A stretch of DNA of 40,900 nucleotides, from assembly GCA_009911505.1 (NCBI GenBank), contig QXXL01000160.1:1-40900 (forward strand). The letters run 5' to 3'. Position numbers and translations under genes: made by a program. The first letter of the stretch is position 1. Each line of letters opens with the position of its first letter. This document shows positions 33,725 through 40,900 of this stretch, piece after piece. The stretch is from Lachnospiraceae bacterium (GTDB lineage Bacteria > Bacillota > Clostridia > Lachnospirales > Lachnospiraceae). The notes under the pieces are model-generated. The model did no database searches and was not told where the DNA came from. It saw only the letters and a program-made list of their open reading frames with translations.

Positions 33725-34987
33725 ATGTCAGGCAAGGATAAAAGATATTTTTTAAGGAGAATCGTATATCTTACGGCAGGTTGTATTGTATTGGCGGTTA
33801 CACTGGATGCGGCCGCTTCCCAGACAAGCCAGAAGATAAAAGAAGCGGGACAAAAGATCGAGGAGCTAGAGCAGCAAAAGGAGGACGCCCAAAAAAAGGT
33901 CGGTGCATTAAAGGAGCAGGAAAGCCATTTAAAGGGCGAGCTTGCTGAGTTTAACCAGCAGCTTTCCGACGTTTCAGCCCAGATCAATGATTTGGAAGTC
34001 CGGATTGATGAAAAGCAAGTGCAAATTAAAGTGACCAAAAGGGAATTAAAGGACGCAGAGGCCACAAAGGCCAGCCAGTACGAGAGTATGAAAGCCAGGA
34101 TACGTTTTATTTATGAACGTGGCGGCGTAGATTTGGCGGCAGTATTTTTAGGGAGCAGTTCCATGGCAGAACTTTTGAACAAAGCGGAGTATGTAGAGGA
34201 AATCAACCGCTATGACAGGGAAATGCTTAATTTGTACGAAGAAACCTGTAAACAGATTACTGAAAAAAAGCAGAATTTAAAATCTGAAAAGGCAGAGCTT
34301 TTGGCCATGCAGGAAAGCATGGAGCAGAAGAAAGAAGAAGTAAACAGCCTGATTGCAAAGACGCAGAAAAATATTTCCGCCAAGCAGGGGGAGATATCCG
34401 ATGCGCAGGATGAAGTGGGTGAGTATGATAACCAGATTGCGAAGATGAAGGCATATGAGGAGGAGCTGGAACGCCAGAAGGCAGAAGAAGCGAAGCGGAT
34501 TGCCGCAGAGCAGAAAAAGAAACAGGAGGAGGCGCAAAAAAAGGCTGCCCAGCAGAAAAAGCCGCAGGGAAGCAGTTCATCCGATAACGGGAATACAGCA
34601 TCTGGGAGTACCGGAAATACACCTGCGCCCGGAGGTGGGAATGTGGCGGCAAATGCCAGTGATTTGGCGATGCTTGCAGCTTTGGTTGAATGCGAGGCCG
34701 GAGGGGAGAGCTATGAAGGGCAGTGGGCTGTAGCAAGCGTTGTGGTAAACCGCGTTAGAAGCGGGAGCTTCCCCAATACTATTTCCGGTGTGATTTACCA
34801 GGGCGGGCAGTTTTCGCCAGTGGCAAGCGGGCGGTTTGCGATGGTGCTTTCACGGGGGGCGGCGGGAAGCTGCACACAGGCGGCCCAGGCAGCCCTCTCA
34901 GGGAGTACGAATGTAAATTGTTTGTATTTTTGCAGGGCATCTTCTGGGGTACAGGGAACGGTAATTGGAAATCATGTGTTTTATTAG
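33725..34987 (+). CDS. Exported coiled-coil (PcsB/CwlO-like) cell wall hydrolase with SleB domain
   Basis: A 420-residue protein with an N-terminal membrane/signal segment (about 12-32), a long PcsB/CwlO-type coiled coil (about 33-275, including the characteristic RIRFIYERGGVDLAAVFLGSSSMAELLNKAEYV block), a low-complexity Ser/Gly/Asn/Pro linker (about 280-308) and a C-terminal SleB/CwlJ-type hydrolase (Hydrolase_2) with ALVECEAGGESYEGQWAVASVVVNRV and GQFSPVASGRF. The Glu of ECEAGGE is the likely catalytic residue. It would cut peptidoglycan at the septum or spore cortex; the coiled coil suggests control by an FtsEX-like partner. GAGGGG precedes the ATG by 5 bases. Confidence 0.92.
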   Translation: MSGKDKRYFLRRIVYLTAGCIVLAVTLDAAASQTSQKIKEAGQKIEELEQQKEDAQKKVGALKEQESHLKGELAEFNQQLSDVSAQINDLEVRIDEKQVQIKVTKRELKDAEATKASQYESMKARIRFIYERGGVDLAAVFLGSSSMAELLNKAEYVEEINRYDREMLNLYEETCKQITEKKQNLKSEKAELLAMQESMEQKKEEVNSLIAKTQKNISAKQGEISDAQDEVGEYDNQIAKMKAYEEELERQKAEEAKRIAAEQKKKQEEAQKKAAQQKKPQGSSSSDNGNTASGSTGNTPAPGGGNVAANASDLAMLAALVECEAGGESYEGQWAVASVVVNRVRSGSFPNTISGVIYQGGQFSPVASGRFAMVLSRGAAGSCTQAAQAALSGSTNVNCLYFCRASSGVQGTVIGNHVFY

Positions 34988-35233
34988 AGTGTGTTTGAAA
35001 AATGCTTTTCAGCAGATGTGCGACCTACTTAGCATCCAAAGGGTATGATATGCCCAATAAGGGAGACGTAGCGGGCTGCGGTTTTGGCTGGCCTACAGAG
35101 GGGATTTTTTTATTTACGCTGGATGGGTATAGAGGCAGCCTGTATTAAACAGGCATAAAGCTGTAATTTATAGCGTATTGTAAAAAGCAACAATTACTCC
35201 TGTCAAATCATATGTTTTTATGGCAAATATTCC
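34988..35233. other. Gene-free region downstream of the SleB-type gene
   Basis: About 245 bases without a credible gene. It includes a GC-richer block (35003-35104) whose ends can pair (GCAG...CTAC with GTAG...CTGC), followed by GGGGATTTTTTT at 35099-35110, perhaps a loose terminator. AAAGCTGTAATTT at 35157-35169 recurs at 35285-35297 in the butyrate leader. Confidence 0.4.
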
Positions 35234-35262
35234 TTGCAATAAAAACGGAAATATGATAATGT
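35234..35262 (+). promoter_or_regulatory. Promoter of the butyrate operon
   Basis: TTGCAA (35234-35239) and TAATGT (35257-35262), spacing 17. The leader to the thl ATG is about 110 bases and carries the Rex-like operator and a hairpin. Confidence 0.55.
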
Positions 35263-35283
35263 TAGTGGGTAAAAGATATATGG

Positions 35284-35345
35284 AAAAGCTGTAATTTTTG
35301 AATTATTTTTTTAAAGATGATTGTTAAAAAATTAACAGCTTTTTG
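35284..35345 (+). promoter_or_regulatory. Leader hairpin of the butyrate operon
   Basis: AAAAGCTGTAATTTTT (35284-35299) pairs with AAAAATTAACAGCTTTT (35327-35343) with one bulged A, and a T5 tract closes the 3' arm. The 3' arm overlaps the Rex-like box. An attenuator role is possible, but the stem is AT-rich. Confidence 0.5.
35321..35338. promoter_or_regulatory. Rex-like redox operator
   Basis: TTGTTAA-AAAA-TTAACAG matches the Rex consensus TTGTTAA-N4-TTAACAA at all but the last base. It lies about 50 bases downstream of the predicted start of transcription, where bound Rex would block elongation. Rex controls thl/crt-bcd genes in several clostridia, and high NADH relieves the repression. 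Confidence 0.8.
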
Positions 35346-35377
35346 CATCATTAAAAAATGGATAAGGAGACGAGAAA

Positions 35378-36562
35378 ATGGCAAAGAAAGTAGTTTTAGC
35401 AGGTGCATGCCGTACAGCAATCGGCAAAATGGGCGGCGCATTGAGCAGCACCCCGGCGGCTGATTTAGGCGCAATCGTGATCAAAGAAGCATTGAACAGG
35501 GCAGGCGTAAAGCCGGAGCAGGTAGATGAAGTGATGATGGGCTGCGTTATCCAGGCGGCTCAGGGCCAGAACGTAGCGCGCCAGGCTTCCATCAAGGCGG
35601 GCCTTCCGGTTGAAGTTCCGGCGTTTACTTTAAACGTAGTATGCGGTTCCGGTTTAAAATGCGTAAACGAAGCTGCTACCTTAATCATGTCCGGACAGGC
35701 TGACATCGTAGTAGCCGGCGGTATGGAGAATATGTCCATGGCTCCGTATGCAATGACCAAAGCCCGTTTCGGATACCGTATGAACAATGCGACAATCATA
35801 GATACCATGGTAAACGACGCTTTGACCGATGCATTCAACCATTATCATATGATGATTACGGCAGAGAACGTATGCGATAAATATGGCATCACCCGCGAAG
35901 AGTTAGACGCATTCTCCGCAAACAGCCAGCAGAAATGCGAAAAAGCAGTTTCCGAAGGAAGGTTTGACGACGAAATCGTTCCGGTACCAGTTAAGGTAAA
36001 GAGGGAAACCGTGATGTTCGCAAAAGACGAAGGACCGCGCCCGGGCACGACGGCAGAAGGCCTTGCCAGCTTAAAATGCTGTTCCGGCAAAGACGGCGGG
36101 CTTGTTACGGCAGGCAACGCTTCCGGTATCAATGACGGCGCTGCGGCAATGGTAGTTATGAGCGAAGAAAAAGCAAAAGAACTCGGCGTTACCCCGATGG
36201 CTACCTGGGTTGCAGGCGCGCTTGGCGGCGTAGATCCGACCATCATGGGAGTAGGCCCGGTTGCAGCGACAAACAAAGTATTCGAGCGTACAGGCTTAAC
36301 GATTGACGACATGGATCTGGTTGAGGCAAACGAAGCGTTTGCGGCACAGTCTATCGCAGTTGCAAGGGATTTGAACTTCAATATGGACAAAGTAAACGTA
36401 AACGGCGGCGCAATCGCGCTTGGACACCCGGTTGGTGCGTCCGGATGCCGTATCTTAGTTACGCTTCTGCATGAAATGGCAAAGAGGGATGCGAAGAAGG
36501 GCCTTGCCACACTTTGCATCGGCGGCGGTATGGGCTGCGCAACCATCGTAGAAAGAGATTAA
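35378..36562 (+). CDS. thl: Acetyl-CoA C-acetyltransferase (thiolase)
   Basis: A 394-residue biosynthetic thiolase that condenses two acetyl-CoA to acetoacetyl-CoA, the first step of butyrate synthesis. Nucleophile Cys89 (NVVCGSG), His350 (GHPVGASG) and Cys380 (CIGGGMGC) are in place. Length is standard. AAGGAG lies 9 bases before the ATG. It opens the butyrate operon behind a Rex-like site. From here to etfA the codons favour C at third positions (for example GGC, ATC, TAC), unlike most other genes here, which fits high expression. Confidence 0.97.
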   Translation: MAKKVVLAGACRTAIGKMGGALSSTPAADLGAIVIKEALNRAGVKPEQVDEVMMGCVIQAAQGQNVARQASIKAGLPVEVPAFTLNVVCGSGLKCVNEAATLIMSGQADIVVAGGMENMSMAPYAMTKARFGYRMNNATIIDTMVNDALTDAFNHYHMMITAENVCDKYGITREELDAFSANSQQKCEKAVSEGRFDDEIVPVPVKVKRETVMFAKDEGPRPGTTAEGLASLKCCSGKDGGLVTAGNASGINDGAAAMVVMSEEKAKELGVTPMATWVAGALGGVDPTIMGVGPVAATNKVFERTGLTIDDMDLVEANEAFAAQSIAVARDLNFNMDKVNVNGGAIALGHPVGASGCRILVTLLHEMAKRDAKKGLATLCIGGGMGCATIVERD

Positions 36563-36597
36563 TTTTCACTCATAAAATTTAAGGAGGAACAGCAAAA

Positions 36598-37470
36598 ATG
36601 AAAGTAGGAGTTATTGGTGCAGGAACCATGGGACAGGGCATTGCCAAAGCATTTGCCCAGGTTGACGGTTATGAAGTAGCGCTCTGCGATATCAAGCAGG
36701 AGTGGGCCGACGGCGGAAAAGCAAAGATCCAGAAAGGCTACGCAAGGCTTGTGGAAAAAGGCAAAATGGCGCAGGAAAAAGCAGACGGCATCCTTGCTAA
36801 AATCACACCGGGCTTAAAGGAAGACCTTTGCGCAGACTGTGATTTGATCGTAGAAGCAGCTTTTGAAAATATGGAAGTAAAGAAAACGACGTTCTCTGAG
36901 CTTGACAAAATCTGCAAACCGGAGTGCATTTTCGCTTCCAATACATCCAGCCTTTCCATTACGGAAATCGGCAACGGCTTAACCCGCCCGATGGTAGGCA
37001 TGCATTTCTTTAACCCGGCAGACCGTATGAAGTTAATTGAGGTGATCGCAGGCGTGAATACCCCGGCAGAGACCGTAGACGCTATCAAGAAGATTTCCGA
37101 AGAAATCGGCAAGACTCCGGTACAGGTAAACGAAGCGGCAGGCTTTGTCGTAAACCGTATCTTAATCCCGATGATCAACGAAGCCGCTTTCATCAAAATG
37201 GAAGGCGTTTCCGATGTTGCCGGTATCGACGCAGCAATGAAATTAGGCGCAAACCATCCGATGGGGCCGCTTGAGCTGGGCGATTTTATCGGCCTTGATA
37301 TCTGCCTTGCCATTATGGATGTCCTTTACAATGAAACCGGCGACAGCAAATACCGCGCATGCCCTCTGATCCGCAAGATGGTACGCGGCGGCAACCTTGG
37401 CGCAAAGAGCGGAAAAGGCTTCTATATTTACAATGCAGACCGCACCAAAACGCCGGTAGACGCACAGTAA
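36598..37470 (+). CDS. hbd: 3-hydroxybutyryl-CoA dehydrogenase
   Basis: A 290-residue enzyme that reduces acetoacetyl-CoA to 3-hydroxybutyryl-CoA with NAD(P)H. The Rossmann loop GAGTMGQG (residues 7-14), NTSSLSITEI, catalytic His136 in GMHFFNPA and the C-terminal dimerisation part (GPLELGDFIGLD) are present. AAGGAGG lies before the ATG; the gap to thl is 35 bases. It is followed by a GC-rich hairpin before bcd. The length is slightly above the usual 282. Confidence 0.97.
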   Translation: MKVGVIGAGTMGQGIAKAFAQVDGYEVALCDIKQEWADGGKAKIQKGYARLVEKGKMAQEKADGILAKITPGLKEDLCADCDLIVEAAFENMEVKKTTFSELDKICKPECIFASNTSSLSITEIGNGLTRPMVGMHFFNPADRMKLIEVIAGVNTPAETVDAIKKISEEIGKTPVQVNEAAGFVVNRILIPMINEAAFIKMEGVSDVAGIDAAMKLGANHPMGPLELGDFIGLDICLAIMDVLYNETGDSKYRACPLIRKMVRGGNLGAKSGKGFYIYNADRTKTPVDAQ

Positions 37471-37488
37471 TCCTTTTTAGGATTTGCG

Positions 37489-37520
37489 GCTGCCGCACGG
37501 AGCTTGTGCCGTGCGGCGGC
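37489..37520 (+). promoter_or_regulatory. Intercistronic hairpin hbd-bcd
   Basis: A perfect 9-bp stem GCCGCACGG (37492-37500)/CCGTGCGGC (37509-37517), extended by about 3 more pairs, without a T run. It may set differential mRNA stability within the operon. Confidence 0.7.
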
Positions 37521-37571
37521 GCCGGCAGAACACGATTGAGTAAAATAATTTGACATGGAGGAATGTGAATC

Positions 37572-38726
37572 ATGGATTTCGGTTTAGATAAAAAACATGA
37601 AATGGCGAGATCTTTATTTAGGGAATTTGCCGAAAACGAAGTGAAACCTCTGGCTCAGGAAGTGGATGAGACAGAAGAATTTCCGGTGGAAACCGTCAAG
37701 AAAATGCAGAAGTTAGGTTTCCTTGGAATCCCGGTACCAAAGGAGTACGGCGGACAGGGCTGCGATCCCCTTACATATGTAATGTGCGTAGAGGAATTAT
37801 CCAAAGTCTGCGGCACGACAGGCGTTATCGTATCCGCGCATACGTCGCTCTGCATCGATCCGATCCTGACCTACGGTACGGACGCACAGAAAGAAAAATA
37901 CGTAAGGCCGCTTGCAAGCGGTGAGAAATTAGGCGCGTTCGCGCTGACCGAGCCGGGCGCAGGTACCGACGCGCAGGGCGCTCAGACAAAGGCTGTATTA
38001 GACGGAGACGAGTGGGTGTTAAACGGCTCTAAATGCTTTATCACGAACGGTAAAGTAGCGGACGTTTATATTGTAATTGCGATTACAAGCGTTGTAACCG
38101 ACAAAAGGGGCAGGAAGAAAAAGAACTTCTCTGCATTTATCGTAGACAAAGGCGCTCCGGGATTCTCCTTCGGTACCAAAGAAAAGAAGATGGGTATCCG
38201 CGGTTCCTCTACATATGAATTGATTTTTGAAGACTGCAGGATCCCGAAAGAGAACCTGTTAGGGCCGGAAGGCAAAGGGTTCCCGATTGCCATGCATACG
38301 CTTGACGGCGGACGTATCGGTATCGCTGCACAGGCCCTTGGTATTGCAGAAGGCGCATTGGACCGCGCGGTTGCTTACACCAAGGAAAGGAAACAGTTTG
38401 GCCGTTCTATCGCACAGCAACAGAACACCCAGTTTAAACTGGCGGATATGGCTGCAAAGATCGAAGCTGCGCAGCTTTTAGTTTACAAAGCGGCGATGGC
38501 AAAAGCAACCCAGAAGGTATATTCCGTAGAAGCGGCAAAGGCAAAATTATTTGCGGCAGAAACGGCTATGGCAGTGACGACCGAGGTCGTACAGCTTTTC
38601 GGCGGATACGGATATATCAGGGAGTACGACGTAGAACGTATGATGCGTGATGCGAAGATCACCGAGATTTACGAAGGTACTTCCGAGGTTCAGAGGATGG
38701 TAATTTCGGGCGCATTATTAAGATAG
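37572..38726 (+). CDS. bcd: Butyryl-CoA dehydrogenase
   Basis: A 384-residue acyl-CoA dehydrogenase, FAD enzyme that reduces crotonyl-CoA to butyryl-CoA with EtfAB. The FAD and substrate blocks [15 protein letters not shown] and [20 protein letters not shown] and the catalytic base Glu368 ([13 protein letters not shown]) are conserved. Length and Glu position match short-chain Bcd enzymes. GGAGG lies before the ATG at 37572. Adjacent etfB-etfA indicates an electron-bifurcating complex that reduces ferredoxin while using NADH. Confidence 0.97.
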   Translation: MDFGLDKKHEMARSLFREFAENEVKPLAQEVDETEEFPVETVKKMQKLGFLGIPVPKEYGGQGCDPLTYVMCVEELSKVCGTTGVIVSAHTSLCIDPILTYGTDAQKEKYVRPLASGEKLGAFALTEPGAGTDAQGAQTKAVLDGDEWVLNGSKCFITNGKVADVYIVIAITSVVTDKRGRKKKNFSAFIVDKGAPGFSFGTKEKKMGIRGSSTYELIFEDCRIPKENLLGPEGKGFPIAMHTLDGGRIGIAAQALGIAEGALDRAVAYTKERKQFGRSIAQQQNTQFKLADMAAKIEAAQLLVYKAAMAKATQKVYSVEAAKAKLFAAETAMAVTTEVVQLFGGYGYIREYDVERMMRDAKITEIYEGTSEVQRMVISGALLR

Positions 38727-38780
38727 GCGCAGTTCCATCGGATTTTGGGAACGGCAGACATTTGAGGGCATGGCGCGTAC

Positions 38781-38803
38781 CGGAAAATGCCGGGCATTTT
38801 CGG
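38781..38803 (+). promoter_or_regulatory. Intercistronic hairpin bcd-etfB
   Basis: GAAAATGC (38783-38790) and GCATTTTC (38794-38801) form an 8-bp stem with a CGG loop, with flanking GC bases able to extend it. No T run follows, so it looks like a processing or stability hairpin. Confidence 0.6.
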
Positions 38804-38848
38804 GTGGCCACGTCAAAATCATAAACAAAATTATAAGGAGTGAATACC

Positions 38849-39631
38849 GTGAAGATAGTTGTATGTGTAAAACAGGTACCGGACACAAAGGGCGGCGTAC
38901 AGTTTAACCCGGACGGTACATTAAACAGGGCAGCAATGCTTACCATCATGAACCCGGATGACAAAGCCGGATTGGAAGCAGCGCTTAGGTTAAAAGAAGA
39001 GCATGGCGCGGAAGTTACCGTAGTGACCATGGGGCTTCCGAAGGCAGACGAAGTATTGCGTGAGGCCATGGCAATGGGAGCGGACAAAGGAATCCTCGTA
39101 ACGGACCGTGTACTCGGCGGGGCCGATACATGGGCTACCTCTACGACGCTTGCAGGCGCAATCCGCAACCTGGAGTATGATTTGATTATCACAGGACGTC
39201 AGGCAATCGACGGCGACACCGCGCAGGTTGGCCCGCAGATCGCAGAGCACCTTGGGCTTCCGGTGATTTCTTATGCGCAGAACATTAAAATTGACGGCGA
39301 CGCCGTTATCGTTGAGCGCCAGTACGAAGACAGATACCATGAGTTAAAGGTGAAAATGCCTTGCTTAGTCACGGCTTTATCTGAATTGAACGTGCCGCGT
39401 TACATGACCCCGGGCGGAATCTTTGATGCATACGACAAAGAAGTTACCGTATGGGGCAGGCCGGACTTAAAAGATGTAGACGACGCAAACCTTGGGTTAA
39501 AAGGTTCGCCGACCAAGATTGCAAAAGCGTCCGACAAAGTCCGCAAGGGCGCCGGAGAAAAAGTAAGCTTGGCTCCGGACGAAGCAGTCGAGTATTTGAT
39601 TGGCAAGTTCAAAGAGAAACATATTATCTAA
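38849..39631 (+). CDS. etfB: Electron transfer flavoprotein subunit beta
   Basis: A 260-residue EtfB carrying the NADH-side flavin in bifurcating complexes. MKIVVCVKQVPDT opens the protein, and DTAQVGPQIAEHL with a flavin-site Thr is near residue 124. The GTG at 38849 is chosen because AAGGAG (38835-38840) lies 8 bases upstream; an earlier GTG at 38840 overlaps that site and would add only three residues. It belongs to the bcd-etfB-etfA unit. Confidence 0.95.
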   Translation: MKIVVCVKQVPDTKGGVQFNPDGTLNRAAMLTIMNPDDKAGLEAALRLKEEHGAEVTVVTMGLPKADEVLREAMAMGADKGILVTDRVLGGADTWATSTTLAGAIRNLEYDLIITGRQAIDGDTAQVGPQIAEHLGLPVISYAQNIKIDGDAVIVERQYEDRYHELKVKMPCLVTALSELNVPRYMTPGGIFDAYDKEVTVWGRPDLKDVDDANLGLKGSPTKIAKASDKVRKGAGEKVSLAPDEAVEYLIGKFKEKHII

Positions 39632-39658
39632 TAAAAATAAGGAAAAGTGGTGAATACA

Positions 39659-40699
39659 ATGGGTTTAGAAGAATATAAAGGAGTATATGTCTTTGCGCAG
39701 CAGGTAGATAACGTATTAGACGGCGTTGCATTTGAATTGCTTGGAAAAGCAAAAGACCTGGCAAAGGATTTGGATACGGACGTAACAGCAGTTTTGATTG
39801 GTTCTGACGTAAAGGGCCTTGCAGATTCACTGGCAGTTTACGGCGCAGACAAGGTGATCGTAGTAGACGATCCGGAACTTAAGGAGTACAGGACAGAGCC
39901 TTATGCACATGCACTTTCTTCGGTGATCAATGAATACAAACCAGAAATTATGTTAGTCGGCGCTACGGCAATCGGCCGTGACCTTGGCCCTACGGTTTCC
40001 GCAAGGGTTGCAACCGGCCTTACCGCTGACTGTACGGTACTGGAAATCGGTGATTTCCCGTTAGTAGCGCAGCCAGGCAAGGAAGACGAGCAGAAGCACA
40101 AACAGCTTTTGATGACGCGTCCTGCATTCGGCGGCAATACGATCGCTACCATTGCATGCCCGGACAACCGCCCGCAGATGGCTACGGTACGTCCCGGCGT
40201 TATGCAGAAGATTGCGCCGATTGAAGGCGCAAAAGCGAACATTGTTGAGTTTAACCCGGGCTTTACGCCGGATAACCGCTATGTAGAGATTTTAAATATT
40301 GTGAAGGCAGTGAAGACGACGGCGAATATTATGGATGCGAAGATCTTGGTATCCGGCGGCCGCGGCGTTGGGTCTAAAGAGAACTTTAAGCTTTTGGACG
40401 ACTTGGCGGAAGTGCTTGGCGCGACTGTTAGCTGCTCCCGTGCCGTGGTAGAGAACGGCTGGCAGCCGGTTGATTTGCAGGTAGGCCAGACCGGTAAGAC
40501 GGTTCGTCCGCAGATTTATTTTGCTATCGGTATTTCCGGGGCGATTCAGCATGTGGCTGGTATGGAAGATTCTGATTTGATTGTTGCAATTAATAAGGAT
40601 GAAGACGCTCCGATCTTTGATGTTGCAGATTATGGGCTGGTTGGGGATCTGAATAAGATTGTGCCGGCGCTGACGGCAGCTTTGAAGGCTGAGATGTAA
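39659..40699 (+). CDS. etfA: Electron transfer flavoprotein subunit alpha
   Basis: A 346-residue EtfA with the C-terminal FAD domain (GRGVGSKENF, GQTGKTVRPQIYFAIGISGAIQH, and INKDEDAPIFDVADYGLVGD) that accepts electrons from EtfB and passes them to Bcd. The ATG at 39659 starts MGLEEYKGVYVFAQQ, the usual EtfA opening; in-frame GTGs at 39647 and 39650 would add up to four residues. It is the last gene of the operon, 27 bases after etfB, and ends in a strong terminator. Confidence 0.95.
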   Translation: MGLEEYKGVYVFAQQVDNVLDGVAFELLGKAKDLAKDLDTDVTAVLIGSDVKGLADSLAVYGADKVIVVDDPELKEYRTEPYAHALSSVINEYKPEIMLVGATAIGRDLGPTVSARVATGLTADCTVLEIGDFPLVAQPGKEDEQKHKQLLMTRPAFGGNTIATIACPDNRPQMATVRPGVMQKIAPIEGAKANIVEFNPGFTPDNRYVEILNIVKAVKTTANIMDAKILVSGGRGVGSKENFKLLDDLAEVLGATVSCSRAVVENGWQPVDLQVGQTGKTVRPQIYFAIGISGAIQHVAGMEDSDLIVAINKDEDAPIFDVADYGLVGDLNKIVPALTAALKAEM

Positions 40700-40720
40700 A
40701 TTTTATATATGGTTTTATGG

Positions 40721-40754
40721 GCCGCCCTGTCGATGGATGATAGGGCGGTTTTTT
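40721..40754 (+). terminator. Terminator of the butyrate operon
   Basis: GCCGCCCTGTC (40721-40731) pairs with GATAGGGCGGT (40739-40749) and is followed by TTTTT. It ends the thl-etfA transcript. Confidence 0.9.
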
Positions 40755-40802
40755 GGGGGGTTTGAATGAACATGTTTGTAATGAACGGTGTTGGCCGGGT
40801 TT

Positions 40803-40892
40803 CGTCAGTCAGAGGGCAGGGTGTGCGTCTGGGTCTGTGTTCAGGGGCTAAGGGGCTCTAAAGCATCCCATTTTCACGTTCTCATGCTGACG
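40803..40892 (+). repeat. Right copy of 82-bp repeat, with short terminal inverted ends
   Basis: 40803-40884 is the inverted partner of positions 2-83 (79/82 identical). Here the element looks bounded by CGTCAG (40803-40808) and CTGACG (40887-40892), a 6-bp inverted pair, giving a unit of about 90 bp. It contains the near-repeat AGGGGCTA/AGGGGCTC. One frame is open across it, but without a start codon. Confidence 0.85.
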
Positions 40893-40900
40893 CAACCACC

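Noticed and set aside
35845..36546. Long open frame of 233 codons on the - strand opposite thl
   Set aside because: It lies fully antisense to a certain thiolase gene, has no ribosome-binding site and its composition mirrors the codon bias of the + strand gene.
38840..38848. Earlier GTG start for etfB
   Set aside because: The codon overlaps the AAGGAG site, leaving no room for initiation.
1..40900. Repeats as attachment sites of a prophage or integrative element
   Set aside because: The repeats are inverted rather than direct, no integrase, phage or conjugation gene is present, and the interior is core metabolism.
1..40900. CRISPR arrays, rRNA or tRNA genes
   Set aside because: No regularly spaced repeats, no tRNA-like cloverleaf with GTTC loop and CCA-type ends, and no rRNA sequence was seen on either strand.

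Overview
The window looks like chromosomal DNA from a butyrate-producing, probably spore-forming Lachnospiraceae-type clostridium. Supporting signs are a T-box-controlled nondiscriminating AspRS-GatCAB operon, a germination-protease-like subtilase, a group B-like [FeFe] hydrogenase protein, a CIRCE element, Spo0A-box-like and DnaA-box motifs, a Rex-type operator, and a thl-hbd-bcd-etfB-etfA operon. This assignment is inferred from gene content; no rRNA or tRNA gene is present. Almost all genes are on the + strand; htpG and a broken HD-GYP-like gene are on the - strand.

Layout. 1-83: one copy of an 82-bp repeat whose inverted partner lies at 40803-40884. 222-1888: a terminator, a promoter, an unrecognised protein and a GNAT enzyme. 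1917-7354: T-box leader, aspS, gatC, gatA, gatB, the indirect route to Asn-tRNA(Asn) and Gln-tRNA(Gln). 7565-10872: an atypical ClpX and a Csp-like serine protease. 11091-11952: a metallo-beta-lactamase-fold gene abutting the tail of an ABC/SMC-like ATPase, apparently the scar of a deleted multi-gene system. 11981-13556: group B-like [FeFe] hydrogenase protein. 13597-17562: hybrid histidine kinase plus orphan solute-binding lipoprotein. 17566-19920: Na/Pi cotransporter-PhoU protein and an overlapping acetyltransferase. 19975-21365: secreted SH3b-NlpC/P60 hydrolase. 21366-21873: AT-rich gap with four DnaA boxes and three Spo0A-like boxes.

21874-27176: YcxB-like membrane protein, tsaE, tsaB, rimI, rnz, a membrane-anchored unknown, tsaD and ispD in a tightly packed, often overlapping run; TsaB/D/E make the tRNA t6A modification. 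27222-29440: htpG with a perfect CIRCE element. 29505-32320: a large zinc-ribbon protein of unknown function, ended by a perfect bidirectional terminator. 32325-33511: a degenerate HD-GYP-like protein split by an apparent frameshift. 33620-34987: divergent overlapping promoters and a coiled-coil/SleB-type cell wall hydrolase. 35234-40754: the butyrate operon, with a Rex-like box in its leader and no crotonase gene, ended by a terminator.

How it works together: the butyrate operon condenses acetyl-CoA, reduces acetoacetyl-CoA, and (after a crotonase encoded elsewhere) reduces crotonyl-CoA with Bcd-EtfAB. The Rex-like operator would tie its expression to NADH/NAD+. Several loci concern envelope, sporulation or stress, but no single new system is demonstrated. 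The best candidates for follow-up are the end repeats, the MBL/ATPase scar, the GAAC specifier in the T-box, the ClpX variant and the DnaA/Spo0A box cluster.
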